This document shows, one piece after another, positions 16,459-26,139 of a stretch of DNA of 64,000 nucleotides (positions within the stretch are counted from its first letter, which is position 1; each line of letters opens with the position of its first letter). A program made the position numbers and the translations under genes. Under the pieces are notes generated by a model that ran no database searches, had not been told where the DNA came from, and saw only the letters and a list, made by a program, of their open reading frames with translations. The stretch covers positions 4,162,055 to 4,226,054 of the forward strand of contig NZ_JQMQ01000005.1 in the NCBI RefSeq assembly GCF_000744815.1. Direction: 5' to 3'. The DNA comes from Phaeacidiphilus oryzae TH49. GTDB taxonomy: Bacteria > Actinomycetota > Actinomycetes > Streptomycetales > Streptomycetaceae.

Positions 16459-18629
16459 CCGCAGTCGTCGCCGTCCTCGTCCCCCTCCTGCCCTTCCTCG
16501 GGTCCGCCGCCGGCCTCCTCACCGGCGGACGGTCCGCCACCCTGGCCCGCGCCTGCGCGGTACTCCCGACCCTCGCCTCCGCGCTGCTGGCCATCGCCCT
16601 CACCGCGGACATCGGCCCCGGCCGCACCCTCGACGGCGGCACCCGCCTCACCCCGACCGGATCGATCCCGATCACCCTCGGCCTCCACGTGGACGGCTTC
16701 GCGCTGCTGATCGGGATCCTGGTCGGGATGGTCGCCACCTGCGTGCAGCTCTACTCGACCGGCTACCTGCGGGACGACCCCCGCTACTCCTCCTACGCCG
16801 CCCTGGTCTCCCTCTTCACCGCCGCCATGCTGCTGGTGGTGTACTCCGGCGACCTGATCGTGCTGCTGGTCGGCTGGGAGGTGATGGGCATCTGCTCGTA
16901 CTTCCTGATCGGCCACCACTGGGAGACCGAGGAGGCCCGCTCGGCCTCCCTCAAGGCCTTCCTGGTCACCAAGCTCGGCGACGTGCCGTTCCTGTTCGGC
17001 CTCTTCGCCCTCGGCGCGGACGCCGGCAGCTTCCGGATCACCGACGTCCTCCACGCCGCCGCCGACGGCCGGCTCCACCACCCGACGCTGATCGCCCTGC
17101 TGCTGCTCTGCGGAGTGGCCGGCAAGAGCGCCCAGTTCCCGCTGCACACCTGGCTGCCGGACGCGATGGCCGGCCCGACGCCGATCTCGGCGCTGATCCA
17201 CGCCGCGACGATGGTCGCCGCCGGCGTCTACCTCGTCGCCCGGCTGATGCCGGTCTTCCTCCTCTCCGGTGCGGCGCTGGTGGTCCTCGCCGTGCTGGCG
17301 GCGGTCACCATGGTGGGCTCGGCGCTCTGCGCGCTGGCCCAGGACGACATCAAGCGGGTGCTGGCCTACTCGACGGTGGGTCAGCTCGGCTATATGACCG
17401 GCGCGCTGGCCGCCGGGGACCGCGACGCGGCCGTCTTCCACCTCCTCGGCCACGGCGCCTTCAAGGCGCTGCTCTTCCTCTCCGCCGGAGTCCTGATCCA
17501 CTCCGCCCACTCCAACTCGATCACGGCGATGGCCAGGCTCGGCGGGATGCGCCGCCGGACCCCGGACGCCTTCTGGGCGCTGACGCTGGGCCTGCTGGCG
17601 CTGGCCGGCATCCCGCCGTTCTCCGGCTTCTTCAGCAAGGAGTCGGTGCTGACGGCGGCCGAGCACGCGGCCACCGGCGAGGCGATCACCGCCGGCCAGG
17701 GCCTGCCGGGCGCGGTCCCGGCCGCGGCCGGCTGGATCGTGCTGGTCGCGGGCCTGCTCACGGCCTTCCTCACCGCCGCGTACGCCACCCGCCTGTGGCT
17801 GCTCACCTCCGGCCTCGGCCGCCGCCCGGGCCTCCCGGAGGGAGCGGCCGAAGCCGTCACCGACTCCGCGACGGGTCCGGAATCCGGGCCGGCCGAGCCG
17901 GCGGTGATGCGCTGGCCGCTGTGGCTGCTCGCCGTGCCGACCCTCGCGCTGGGCGTGGTCGGCCTCCCGGCCGGCCGGCTCAGCGGCTTCCTCGACGGGG
18001 TCTCCCTCCGCCCGTCCTGGACCACCGCGATCATCGGCGTCGTGGTCGCCCTCCTCGGCGCGGCAGCGGCGTACGTCGCCTGGCTGCGCGCCACGGTCGT
18101 CCAGGCCCGCGCCCTCCGCGCCACCGCCGCCGTCCCCGAGGAGACCCCGGCCGACCTGGCCGTCTTCCCGCCCGCCAGGGCCGCGTCCGAGCCACCCGCC
18201 GCGCGCGCCGAGCCGTCCGTCGTGCCCGCCGAGCCCGAACCGCCCGCCGCGTCCGAGCCCACGCCCGAGCCGCCCGCCGCTGCCGCCCGCGCCGACCGCG
18301 ACCTCACCGTCGCCGGCATCCCCGGCCAGCCCGTGCCCGACCCGGCGCGGCTGCTCCTCGGGCCGCTGCTCGGGCCGGCGGACCGGGGCTTCGGGCTCGA
18401 CGCGCTCTACCAGCGGGTCGCCGTCCGCCCGTTCGAGGCCGCCGCCTCCCTCGTCCGCTTCCTGGACCGGGAGGTCGTCGAGACCTACGTGCGCGGCGCC
18501 GCCGGCCTGCCCCGCCTCCTCGGCACCGTCTTCCGCCGCGCCCAGACCGGCAATCCGCAGACCTACGTCGGCGCGCTGCTGGCCGGCTCCGTCCTCATCG
18601 TCGTCCTGGTAGCGGTGACCACCCGATGA
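16455..18629 (+). CDS. nuoL: NADH-quinone oxidoreductase subunit L (second set)
   Basis: The distal antiporter-like proton-pumping subunit (724 residues). Proton_antipo segments are evident: [20 protein letters not shown] (Glu of the proton path), [32 protein letters not shown] and the Lys-bearing [18 protein letters not shown]. Between the core and the C-terminal helix lies a Pro/Ala/Glu-rich insert of about 75 residues (near 570-645). The ATG overlaps the nuoK stop, and the stop overlaps nuoM. Confidence 0.94.
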   Translation: MTAVVAVLVPLLPFLGSAAGLLTGGRSATLARACAVLPTLASALLAIALTADIGPGRTLDGGTRLTPTGSIPITLGLHVDGFALLIGILVGMVATCVQLYSTGYLRDDPRYSSYAALVSLFTAAMLLVVYSGDLIVLLVGWEVMGICSYFLIGHHWETEEARSASLKAFLVTKLGDVPFLFGLFALGADAGSFRITDVLHAAADGRLHHPTLIALLLLCGVAGKSAQFPLHTWLPDAMAGPTPISALIHAATMVAAGVYLVARLMPVFLLSGAALVVLAVLAAVTMVGSALCALAQDDIKRVLAYSTVGQLGYMTGALAAGDRDAAVFHLLGHGAFKALLFLSAGVLIHSAHSNSITAMARLGGMRRRTPDAFWALTLGLLALAGIPPFSGFFSKESVLTAAEHAATGEAITAGQGLPGAVPAAAGWIVLVAGLLTAFLTAAYATRLWLLTSGLGRRPGLPEGAAEAVTDSATGPESGPAEPAVMRWPLWLLAVPTLALGVVGLPAGRLSGFLDGVSLRPSWTTAIIGVVVALLGAAAAYVAWLRATVVQARALRATAAVPEETPADLAVFPPARAASEPPAARAEPSVVPAEPEPPAASEPTPEPPAAAARADRDLTVAGIPGQPVPDPARLLLGPLLGPADRGFGLDALYQRVAVRPFEAAASLVRFLDREVVETYVRGAAGLPRLLGTVFRRAQTGNPQTYVGALLAGSVLIVVLVAVTTR

Positions 18630-20194
18630 ACGCTGTCCTGATCGCCCTCCTCGCGCTGCCCCTGCTCGGCGCGCTGGCCACCCTCGTCCCTGGCCTGGTC
18701 CCGGACGACGGCCGCGCGCTGCGCCTCGGCGCCGCCGTCACCGCGGCCGACCTCGCCCTGGCGATCGCCCTCGCCGCCGGCTTCGACTACGGCCATGCGG
18801 ACCGCATGCAGGCCGGCACCGACCTGGACTGGATCCCGGCCCTCGGCGTCCGCCTCCACCTGGGCGCCGACGGGGTGTCGCTTCCCCTGCTCCTGCTGAC
18901 CGCCCTGCTGACCTTCCTCTGCGCCCTCTACTCCCTGCGCAGCCTGCCCTCCGGACCCGGCCGCCCGGGCCCGCGCGCCTGGACCGGGCTCCTCCTGCTC
19001 CTCGAATGCGGGATGCTCAGCACCTTCGCCGCGCTGGACCTGATCCTCTTCTTCCTGGCCTTCGAGATCGTGCTGGTCCCGATGTACTTCATGATCCAGC
19101 GCTGGGGCGGAGCGGGCAGCGGCCGCGCCGCCTTCCGCTTCGTCCTCTACACCATGCTCGGCTCCGCGCTGATGCTCCTCGGCTTCCTCCTCCTCGGGCT
19201 GAAGTCCGGGACCTTCGACATCACCCAGCTCGCCGCCCGGCACGGCGACGGCCTCAGCCACACCACCCAGCTGCTCGCCGTCCTCTCCATCGGCCTCGGC
19301 CTCGCCGTCAAGGCACCGATGTTCCCGCTGCACAGCTGGCTCCCGGACGCCCACACGGCCGCGCCCACCGCCGGCTCGGTGCTGCTGGCCGGCGTCCTCC
19401 TCAAGATGGGCACCTACGGCTTCGTCCGGATCCTCCTCCCCGCCGCCCCCGACGGGATGGCCACCTTCGCCCCGTACCTGGCGGCCTTCGCCGTGGTCGG
19501 CATCGTCTACGGATCCCTCGCCTGCCTGGCCCTGGCCCGCCCCGGCGCCCGCGGCGACCTCAAGCGGCTGATCGCCTTCTCCTCGGTCGGCCACATGGGC
19601 TTCGTGCTGCTCGGCATCGCCACCCTCACCGCCACCGGCGTGAACGGCGCGCTCTACGGCAACATCGGCCACGGACTGATCACCGGGCTGCTCTTCTTCC
19701 TGGTCGGAGCGGTCAAGGACCGCTACGGCACCAGCGACCTGGACTCCCTGGCCGGCCGCACCGGCGCCGCCCTCTACGGCCGGATGCCCAGGCTCGGCGC
19801 GCTGCTCGCCTTCGCCGCCGTCGCCTCCCTCGGACTGCCAGGACTGGCCGGTTTCTGGGGCGAACTCCTCGCCATGCTCGGCTCCTTCCATCCGGCGGCC
19901 GGCCTCTCCCGCCCGGCCTTCCTCGTCTTCATGGCGCTGGCCGGGCTCGGCACCCTGCTCACCGCGGCGTACCTCCTCTCCGTGGTCCGCAGGGTCTGCA
20001 TGGGCGACCCGGGGGCGGCCTCGGCCGAAGGCCGCGCCCCCGCCCGGGCCCGCGACCTCCTCGACGTCCGCCCGTACGAGTTCGCCTCCTGGACCCCGCT
20101 GGTCGCCCTCACCGTCCTCGCCGGGCTCTGGCCGGCCGCGATCCTCGGCCTCACCGACCCCGCCGTGCACACCCTCCTCGGAGCCGGCCGATGA
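18626..20194 (+). CDS. nuoM: NADH-quinone oxidoreductase subunit M (second set)
   Basis: An antiporter-like proton-pumping subunit of 522 residues with about 14 hydrophobic segments. Family segments include FFLAFEIVLVPMYFMI (conserved Glu), KAPMFPLHSWLPDAHTAAPT, SVLLAGVLLKMGTYGFVRI and DLKRLIAFSSVGHMGFVLLG. The ATG overlaps the nuoL stop, and the gene ends inside the nuoN start. Composition and codon use match its neighbours. Confidence 0.94.
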   Translation: MNAVLIALLALPLLGALATLVPGLVPDDGRALRLGAAVTAADLALAIALAAGFDYGHADRMQAGTDLDWIPALGVRLHLGADGVSLPLLLLTALLTFLCALYSLRSLPSGPGRPGPRAWTGLLLLLECGMLSTFAALDLILFFLAFEIVLVPMYFMIQRWGGAGSGRAAFRFVLYTMLGSALMLLGFLLLGLKSGTFDITQLAARHGDGLSHTTQLLAVLSIGLGLAVKAPMFPLHSWLPDAHTAAPTAGSVLLAGVLLKMGTYGFVRILLPAAPDGMATFAPYLAAFAVVGIVYGSLACLALARPGARGDLKRLIAFSSVGHMGFVLLGIATLTATGVNGALYGNIGHGLITGLLFFLVGAVKDRYGTSDLDSLAGRTGAALYGRMPRLGALLAFAAVASLGLPGLAGFWGELLAMLGSFHPAAGLSRPAFLVFMALAGLGTLLTAAYLLSVVRRVCMGDPGAASAEGRAPARARDLLDVRPYEFASWTPLVALTVLAGLWPAAILGLTDPAVHTLLGAGR

Positions 20195-21873
20195 ACCAGC
20201 TGACCACCGGTCACCTCACGACCGTTCACCTGACGTCCAGTCACCTCACCGCCGGTCACCTCACGACCGGTAACCCCGCCGCCCACCACCTGCTGCTCGC
20301 CGTCCCCGGCGCGGGGCGGCTCGTCCAGCACGTCGGCTGGGCCGCCCTGCTGCCGGTGCTGGTCCCCGCGCTCGGCGCGCTCGCCGTGCTGGTCGCCGAC
20401 CTCTTCCTGCCGGCCCGCCGCAAGCCGCTGCTCGGCTGGGCCACCGTCCTCGTCCTCGCGGCGGCCCTGGCCTGCCTCGTCCCGCTGCGGGCCGGCGACC
20501 GCCGGACCTTCTGCCTCGGCTCCGGCACGCCGGGCCCGTCCACCTCCTGCTCGTACGCCGCCGACCACTTCGCGCTGGTCTTCCAGCTCCTGGTGCTCGG
20601 CGGGGCGCTGATCGCCGCCCTCCTCTCGCAGCACAGCGTGCGGCGCGAGAAGCTGCCGGCCGGCGAGTTCTGGTTCCTCCTCCTCTCCTCCGCGACCGGC
20701 GCCGCCCTGCTGCCCGCCTCCCGCGACCTGGCCACCCTCACGGTCGCCCTGGAGGTCACCTCCCTCCCCGCCTTCGCCCTGGTCGGGCTGCGCCGGGACG
20801 GGCGCGGGGGAGAGGCCGCGCTCAAGTTCTTCCTCTCCTCGGTCGCCGCCACCGCCGTGATGCTCCTCGGCATCGGCTTCCTCTACGGGGCCACCGGCAC
20901 CATGTACCTCGACCGGCTCGGGCCTGCCCTGGACGCCGCCCCCGCCCAACTCGCCCTGCTGGCCAAGGCGGGCGCGCTGCTCACCCTGGTCGGCTTCGCC
21001 TTCAAGACGGCCGCCGCGCCCTTCCACTTCTGGGTGCCGGACACCTACGTCGGCGCGCCCGTTCCGGTCGCCGCCTACCTCTCGGTGGTCGGCAAGGCGG
21101 CAGGCATCGCCGGCCTCGCCCTGGTGACGGTCATCGGCCTCCGCCCGTACGGGCACCTGTGGGGGACCCTCCTCGCCGTGCTGGCCGCGGCCACCATGAC
21201 GGTCGGCAACGCGGCGGCGCTGCGCCAGCGCACCGCCGCGCCGTACAGCGCGGTCCGGCTGCTCGCCTGGTCGTCCGTCGCCCAGGCCGGCTACCTGCTG
21301 GTCCCGCTGGCCGCGGCCGGCTTCCGCGGCGGCTCCGCGCCCGACCCGCGGGACGCCCTGGGAGCGACGGCCGCGTACGCGCTGGTCTACGGGGTGGTCA
21401 ACCTGGGGGCGTTCGCGGTGGTGGCCGGGGGCGGCTCCGCGCTCCGCGTCGACGACTTCCGCGGGCTGTTCTCCCGCCGGCCGGCCCTCGCCCTCGCGAT
21501 GGCCTTCTTCCTGCTCTGCCTGGCCGGGCTGCCGCCCGGGGTGGTCGGGCTCTTCGGCAAGGTCGTGGTCTTCCGGTCCGCGATCGACGCGGGCCTCGGC
21601 TGGCTGGCGGTGGTGATGGCGCTGAACGTCGTCGTCGCCCTCTACTACTACGTCCTGTGGACCGCCCGCCTCTTCGCCCCTGCCGCGGTCGCACCGGCCG
21701 GACCGGTCGGACCGGCCGCCCCGTCCTCCGCCCTGTCCGCCCCACCCGCCGCCGCCCGCACCCTCTCCACCCCACTCGCGTGCGGCATCGCCGTCACCCT
21801 CCTCCTGGGCGTGGTCCTCTCCGTCTACCCCCAGCTGGTGCTCCAGGTGGCCTCCGGCTCCCTGTTCGGCTGA
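20191..21873 (+). CDS. nuoN: NADH-quinone oxidoreductase subunit N (second set)
   Basis: The third antiporter-like subunit (560 residues) and last gene of the operon. Conserved segments are ALEVTSLPAFALVG, FKTAAAPFHFWVPDTYVGAP and RLLAWSSVAQAGYLLVPL. The ATG overlaps the nuoM stop. The first 28 residues are unusual: five copies of a Leu-Thr-x-x-His repeat from a 15-base tandem repeat, placed before the first hydrophobic helix. Initiation downstream of the repeat cannot be excluded but would lose the ATGA coupling. Confidence 0.92.
   Translation: MNQLTTGHLTTVHLTSSHLTAGHLTTGNPAAHHLLLAVPGAGRLVQHVGWAALLPVLVPALGALAVLVADLFLPARRKPLLGWATVLVLAAALACLVPLRAGDRRTFCLGSGTPGPSTSCSYAADHFALVFQLLVLGGALIAALLSQHSVRREKLPAGEFWFLLLSSATGAALLPASRDLATLTVALEVTSLPAFALVGLRRDGRGGEAALKFFLSSVAATAVMLLGIGFLYGATGTMYLDRLGPALDAAPAQLALLAKAGALLTLVGFAFKTAAAPFHFWVPDTYVGAPVPVAAYLSVVGKAAGIAGLALVTVIGLRPYGHLWGTLLAVLAAATMTVGNAAALRQRTAAPYSAVRLLAWSSVAQAGYLLVPLAAAGFRGGSAPDPRDALGATAAYALVYGVVNLGAFAVVAGGGSALRVDDFRGLFSRRPALALAMAFFLLCLAGLPPGVVGLFGKVVVFRSAIDAGLGWLAVVMALNVVVALYYYVLWTARLFAPAAVAPAGPVGPAAPSSALSAPPAAARTLSTPLACGIAVTLLLGVVLSVYPQLVLQVASGSLFG
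20200..20274 (+). repeat. Tandem 15-base repeat, five copies, at nuoN 5' end
   Basis: Five imperfect 15-base units of the type CTCACGACCGGTCAC encode Leu-Thr-x-x-His five times. Many units contain GGTCAC-like or GTTCAC-like half-sites, so the tract could also be read as clustered protein-binding sites. Confidence 0.85.
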
Positions 21874-22026
21874 CGGCCCGCCGGTTCGGCCGACCGGAGC
21901 AGCCGCGGCTGGCGTACCGCCGGTAACCGGTGCACAAGGGAACTAGGCAGGTCGGATCCGCCGTTGATCCCATGTCACGGCACCGCGCGCACCGCGTGTA
22001 CCAAAGCGGGAGTAGGAGGCCTCTGC

Positions 22027-22914
22027 ATGCACCGCCGGCACAACGGTCTGCGGACCGCTGTACTCCTCGGAGGCCTCTCCGCCCTGATCCTGGTGGTCGG
22101 CAGCTTCTGGGGACGGAACGGGCTGGTGGTGGCGCTGCTGGTGGCCCTGGCCACCAACGCCTACGCCTACTGGAACAGCGACAGGCTGGCGCTGCGCGCG
22201 ATGCGCGCCCGCCCGGTCAGCGAGATCGAGGCGCCCGGGATCTACCGGATCGTCAGAGAGCTGTCCACCACCGCCCGGCAGCCCATGCCGCGGCTCTACA
22301 TCTCCCCGACGGACGCCCCGAACGCCTTCGCCACCGGCCGCAACCCGCGCAACGCGGCGGTCTGCTGCACCCGCGGCATCCTCCAGCTGCTCGACGAGCG
22401 GGAGCTGCGCGGAGTCCTCGGCCACGAACTCTCGCACGTCTACAACCGCGACATCCTGATCTCGTCGGTGGCCGCCGCGCTCGCCTCGGCCGTCATGTTC
22501 CTGGTCAACTTCGCCTGGCTGATCCCGGTCGGCCGGAGCGACGACGAGGAGGGACCGGGCATCATCGGGATGCTGCTGACGATGATCCTCGGCCCGCTCG
22601 CCGCCACCCTGATCCAGCTCGCGGTCAGCCGCTCCCGCGAGTACCAGGCGGACGCCTCCGGCGCCCGGCTCACCGGCGACCCGCTGGCCCTCGCCTCGGC
22701 CCTCCGCAAACTGGAGACCGGCACCGCCCGGCTCCCCCTCCCGCCCGAGCCGGCCATCCAGACCTCCTCGCACATGATGATCGCCAACCCGTTCCGCCGC
22801 GGCGAGTCCGGCGCCCGCCTCTTCTCCACCCACCCCCCGATGCCCAAACGCATCGCCCGCCTCGAGTCCATGGCCGGCTACGACGGCGACCGCGACGGCG
22901 ACCGCCGCCGCTGA
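22027..22914 (+). CDS. htpX: M48 family membrane zinc metalloprotease HtpX
   Basis: A membrane-bound protease for quality control of membrane proteins. The zinc motif HELSH (His133, Glu134, His137) follows two N-terminal hydrophobic segments, and the third ligand Glu205 is in SREYQAD. The start at 22027 is supported by AGGAGG at 22014-22019. Length (295 residues) is normal. It follows nuoN by 153 bases with its own ribosome site. HtpX next to this nuo set fits what I recall of Streptomyces gene order. Confidence 0.92.
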   Translation: MHRRHNGLRTAVLLGGLSALILVVGSFWGRNGLVVALLVALATNAYAYWNSDRLALRAMRARPVSEIEAPGIYRIVRELSTTARQPMPRLYISPTDAPNAFATGRNPRNAAVCCTRGILQLLDERELRGVLGHELSHVYNRDILISSVAAALASAVMFLVNFAWLIPVGRSDDEEGPGIIGMLLTMILGPLAATLIQLAVSRSREYQADASGARLTGDPLALASALRKLETGTARLPLPPEPAIQTSSHMMIANPFRRGESGARLFSTHPPMPKRIARLESMAGYDGDRDGDRRR

Positions 22915-22947
22915 CCGGGCGCTCCAAGTGGCTGTGCGCTCAGGGGG

Positions 22948-23349
22948 TCAGCGGTTCCCGAACCGCTCGTCCGTCGGGACGACCTGAGTCCCGAAGGGCA
23001 TGAGCGAGATCGGGATCAGCTTCAGGTTCGCCCAGCCGAAGGGGATCCCGATGATCGAGACGAAGAGCGGGATGCTGGTGAGCAGGTGCCCCAGGGCCAG
23101 CCACCACCCGGCGAAGATGAACCAGATGACGTTGCCGACCATCGAAGGGGCGCCCTCGTCCGGGCGGCGGACGGCCGTCCGCCCGAAGGGCCACAGCACG
23201 TACCCCGCGATGCGCAGGGCGGCCAGGCCGAACGGCGCCGTGACGATCAGCACGAAGCAGATCAGGGCCGCGAGCAAATACCCCAGAGACATCCAGATGC
23301 CACAGAAGACCAGCCAGAGGATGTTCAGGACGAAGTCGATTACCTTCAC
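22948..23349 (-). CDS. yccF: YccF-type small membrane protein
   Basis: A 133-residue membrane protein of the YccF domain family, whose function is unknown. It has two similar halves of hydrophobic helices: LNILWLVFCGIWMSLGYLL and VGNVIWFIFAGWWLALGHLL, the second followed by the conserved IGIPFGWANLKLIPISLMPFG. It is convergent with htpX. A second, truncated copy of its C-terminal half lies about 600 bases away on the opposite strand, marking a local rearrangement. Confidence 0.88.
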   Translation of the reverse strand: MKVIDFVLNILWLVFCGIWMSLGYLLAALICFVLIVTAPFGLAALRIAGYVLWPFGRTAVRRPDEGAPSMVGNVIWFIFAGWWLALGHLLTSIPLFVSIIGIPFGWANLKLIPISLMPFGTQVVPTDERFGNR

Positions 23350-23551
23350 CCCTCAAACCTACCGAGCCGCGGGCCGCATGAGCGTCCACCGCGGGTAGTA
23401 GCGGACCCGGATCCTTCCCCCGACCGCACTCGGTTCTCGGGCAGGGGAAAAGGCGAATCCCCAACGAACCATCAGATGTGCCGATAAAGTCCAGGAAAGA
23501 GACAAAGAGTGTCCCGGCGACGGCTGCCACCGCCCCGGGACCGGCCGACCG

Positions 23552-23905
23552 ATGCGCAGGGGCGGCGTGCGCGGATGGCACCGGGAGCGGGGGCTCACCG
23601 TTCCGGCTGAAGTGCTCTCGGACGATCAGTGGGCGCGCGTTGCTCCGCTGCTTCCCAAGGGGCGTAAGAGGACGGTCCGGCGGGTGGTCGACGGCCTCTT
23701 CGAGAAGTCGCGCACGGCCCAGGGCTGGAACGAGATCAGGGGGACCTACGGTTCTCCGGACACGATGCAGCGGTACTTCCGGCAGTGGACGTCGGACGGC
23801 ACGTGGGAACGGGTTCTGACAGCGCTGGCGGATTGCCCGCAGGTGGCTGTGCCGGAACTCGACCTGGTGCCACCGCTCTGCATCGAGGGGCGGATCGATC
23901 CGCGT
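23552..23905 (+). pseudogene. Transposase N-terminal remnant (IS5/DUF4096-like)
   Basis: The translated segment has the N-terminal pattern of IS5-type transposases: LSDDQWARVAPLLPKG, then a basic stretch, GWNEIRGTYGSPDTMQRYFRQW and DGTWERVLTAL. The DDE catalytic domain is absent. The reading frame continues to 24049, but from about 23906 it merely overlaps a yccF fragment in another frame, so the true product is interrupted. No clear terminal inverted repeats were found. It may be the footprint of an old insertion that rearranged yccF. Confidence 0.6.
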
Positions 23906-23909
23906 CCTC

Positions 23910-24083
23910 CGGTTCATCTTCGGCAGGCTGTGGCTGGCCATCGGCCACCTGCCGACCAGCATCCCGCTCTTCGTCTCGTTCATCGGGATCCCGTTCGGCG
24001 GGGCGAACCTCAAGCTGATCCCGCTCTCGCTGATGCCGCTGGGGCGTGAGACCGTCCCCACCGACCAGCGCTTCGGCAGCGCC
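23910..24083 (+). pseudogene. Truncated inverted copy of yccF (C-terminal half)
   Basis: In the frame beginning at 23910 the translation reads FIFGRLWLAIGHLPTSIPLF and then continues with IGIPFGGANLKLIPLSLMPL and VPTDQRFG, matching the second half of the intact minus-strand yccF residue for residue at most positions. The first half is missing, no start codon is in place, and the end runs into the mug 3' end. It is therefore a broken paralogue rather than a gene. Confidence 0.8.
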
Positions 24084-24091
24084 GGAGACAG

Positions 24092-24670
24092 CTACCGCTG
24101 CCTCCGCCGGTCGCCCGCGCCCACCGCGAGCCGCAGCTCGCGGAAGCGGTCGGCCAGGGCGTCCAGGGTGTAGTGGGCGTTGAGGCCGCTGGGGTTGGGG
24201 AGGACCCAGACCTCGGTGCCGCCGATCCACTGCGCCTCGTCCTGCCGGCCGAGCACGGCCTTCGGGCGGCCGAAGGCGGTGCGGTAGGCGCCGATGCCCA
24301 GGACGGCCAGCGCCTGCGGGCGGTACCGCTCGACCCGGGCGCGCAGCGCGGCCCCGCCCTCCAGCAGTTCCTGCCGGCTGAGCTCCTCGGCCTTGGCGGT
24401 GGTGCGCGGGGCGACGTTGGTGATCCCCAGGCCGCGTTCGAGAAGGGCCTCCTGCTCCTCCGGCCGGAGCTGCCGCTCGGTGAACCCGCTGCGGTGCAGC
24501 GCCGGCCAGAACCGGTTGCCCGGCCGGGCGAAGTGATGCCCGGTGGCGCCGGACCACAGGCCCGGATTGATCCCGCAGAACAGCACCCGCAGACCGGGCC
24601 CGATGACGTCGGGGATGGTCGAGCCCTCCGCCCCCGCCAGCTCCTCCACCGTCGGCTTCCGCCCGGCCAT
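24092..24670 (-). CDS. mug: G/U mismatch-specific uracil-DNA glycosylase
   Basis: A DNA repair enzyme of 192 residues that excises uracil (and often ethenocytosine) opposite guanine. The uracil-DNA-glycosylase superfamily motifs are LRVLFCGINPGLWSGATGHHFARPGNRFW (shown here as one block split by the active-site GINPG and the HFARPGNRFW segment) and the distal VLPNPSGLNAH. The final codons abut the yccF fragment. It is separated from the MFS gene by 67 bases on the same strand. Confidence 0.9.
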   Translation of the reverse strand: MAGRKPTVEELAGAEGSTIPDVIGPGLRVLFCGINPGLWSGATGHHFARPGNRFWPALHRSGFTERQLRPEEQEALLERGLGITNVAPRTTAKAEELSRQELLEGGAALRARVERYRPQALAVLGIGAYRTAFGRPKAVLGRQDEAQWIGGTEVWVLPNPSGLNAHYTLDALADRFRELRLAVGAGDRRRQR

Positions 24671-24737
24671 CGCCGCTCACCCGTCCCTTCTCGCCTGCTT
24701 CCGCGGCCCCGCAGGACCCATGGGGCCCGCGGGCCCG

Positions 24738-26066
24738 TCACACCGCTCGTGGTCGCGGTCCCGGTCGCCGTCGTGGTCGCCGCGTCGTCCGTCCGCCTCC
24801 CCATGGTCGCGTACCGCGCTCCGCGGACCGCACCCGCCAGGCCACCGTTCCCGTGCACAGCAACCCCAGTACGCCCCCACCGGCCATCGCCGCCGGCACC
24901 GGGACCCATTCGGCGACCGTTCCCGCCACCGCCATCGCCAGCCCCTGACCGGTCATCAGCCCGGCGGTGAGCAGCGTCATCGAGGCCCCGCGCAGCCGCT
25001 CCGGCACCGCCGCCACGAACCGCTGGTCCAGCCCGAGGGTGTACGCGATCCCGCAACCGGTCAGCAGCTGGCAGGCCAGCGCGGCCCCGAGCCCCGGCCG
25101 CAGCGCGTAGCCCAGCGCGGGCAGCATCGCGCCCACCGCGACCGGGAGAGTCAGCCGGGCCCGCCAGGCCGGCCCGAGCCGCGAGCCGACCAGGGTCTCG
25201 CCGAGCACCGCCCCGATCGGCATCCCGCACATCAGAACTCCGAGCCCGCCGGTCCCGATGCCCAGCCGGGCGGCGTACGCGGTGAGGAGGCTCTCCGGAA
25301 CGCACACGAACGCCGGCGGCACCCAGGCCAGGAGCAGCAGCGCGCGCACCCGCGGGCTCGCCGCCAACTCCCGTACGCCGCCCAGCGACTGACCGATCAG
25401 CCCGGGGCGGATGGCGGTCCCCTTGGCGGCCCCCGGCGCCGTGGCCTCGGCCCCGGTGTCCCCCGCCGCGCGGGCCGGCCGGGCCGGCGTGCCGAAGCGG
25501 AGGACCAGCGCCGAGCCCAGGAAGCCGGCCGCCGTGGTGGCCAGCACCGCCCGCGGCGGCAGCACCGCCAGCAGCAGCCCGCCCGCCCCGAACCCGGCCA
25601 ACTGCCCTGCCTGCGAGGTGATCCGGATGGCCGAGCGGCCCAGCACGAAGGCGTCGCCGGAGCCCAGCACCTCGCCCAGGCTGCCCATCCGGGTGCCGCT
25701 GAAGACCGGGGACACCGCCGCCATCGCCGCCCGCAGCCCGAGCAGCGCGCCCACCGGCGCGGCCGGCAGCAGCAGCCCCAGCGCGCAGACGCAGGAGCAC
25801 AGGTCGCAGACCACCAGCACCCGCCGGGCCGGGAACCGCTCGGCGACCGAGGCCAGCAGCGTCCCGCCCAGCAGGTACGGCAGCATCCCCACGGCCAGGC
25901 TCAGCGCGCTCAGCAGCGGCGATCCGGTGCTCCGGTAGACCAGCACGGAGAGCGCGATGCCGCACAGCACCTCGCCCAGGATCGACAGCACATGCGCCGC
26001 GAACACGGCCCGGAACTCGCCCACCGCGAAGACGCCCCGATAGCCGGGGCCGATCTGCTCTGCCAT
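24738..26066 (-). CDS. Major facilitator superfamily transporter
   Basis: A 12-helix-type membrane transporter of 442 residues, probably an efflux permease. Typical features are the short loop SVAERFPARRVLVVCDL between helices 2 and 3 and a long polar central loop (near 190-230) dividing the two six-helix bundles. The C-terminus is a very basic Arg/Pro tail of about 30 residues. It is divergent from an ArsR-type DUF5937 regulator across 73 bases, a pairing seen often in Streptomyces, so the regulator probably controls it. Substrate not readable. Confidence 0.87.
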   Translation of the reverse strand: MAEQIGPGYRGVFAVGEFRAVFAAHVLSILGEVLCGIALSVLVYRSTGSPLLSALSLAVGMLPYLLGGTLLASVAERFPARRVLVVCDLCSCVCALGLLLPAAPVGALLGLRAAMAAVSPVFSGTRMGSLGEVLGSGDAFVLGRSAIRITSQAGQLAGFGAGGLLLAVLPPRAVLATTAAGFLGSALVLRFGTPARPARAAGDTGAEATAPGAAKGTAIRPGLIGQSLGGVRELAASPRVRALLLLAWVPPAFVCVPESLLTAYAARLGIGTGGLGVLMCGMPIGAVLGETLVGSRLGPAWRARLTLPVAVGAMLPALGYALRPGLGAALACQLLTGCGIAYTLGLDQRFVAAVPERLRGASMTLLTAGLMTGQGLAMAVAGTVAEWVPVPAAMAGGGVLGLLCTGTVAWRVRSAERGTRPWGGGRTTRRPRRRPGPRPRAV

Positions 26067-26139
26067 GGCCGCAGCCTGGGCCTAGCGGCACCGCCGCACT
26101 ATTCTTTCGGCCTCAGCCGAATCCGGACGGTCCCGCCCC

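Noticed and set aside
23359-23598. 79-residue minus-strand frame between yccF and the transposase remnant
   Set aside because: No recognisable domain, no clear ribosome site, and unconvincing codon pattern.
23906-24049. Extension of the transposase-like protein to residue 165
   Set aside because: This part overlaps a yccF fragment in another frame, so the fused reading is accidental.
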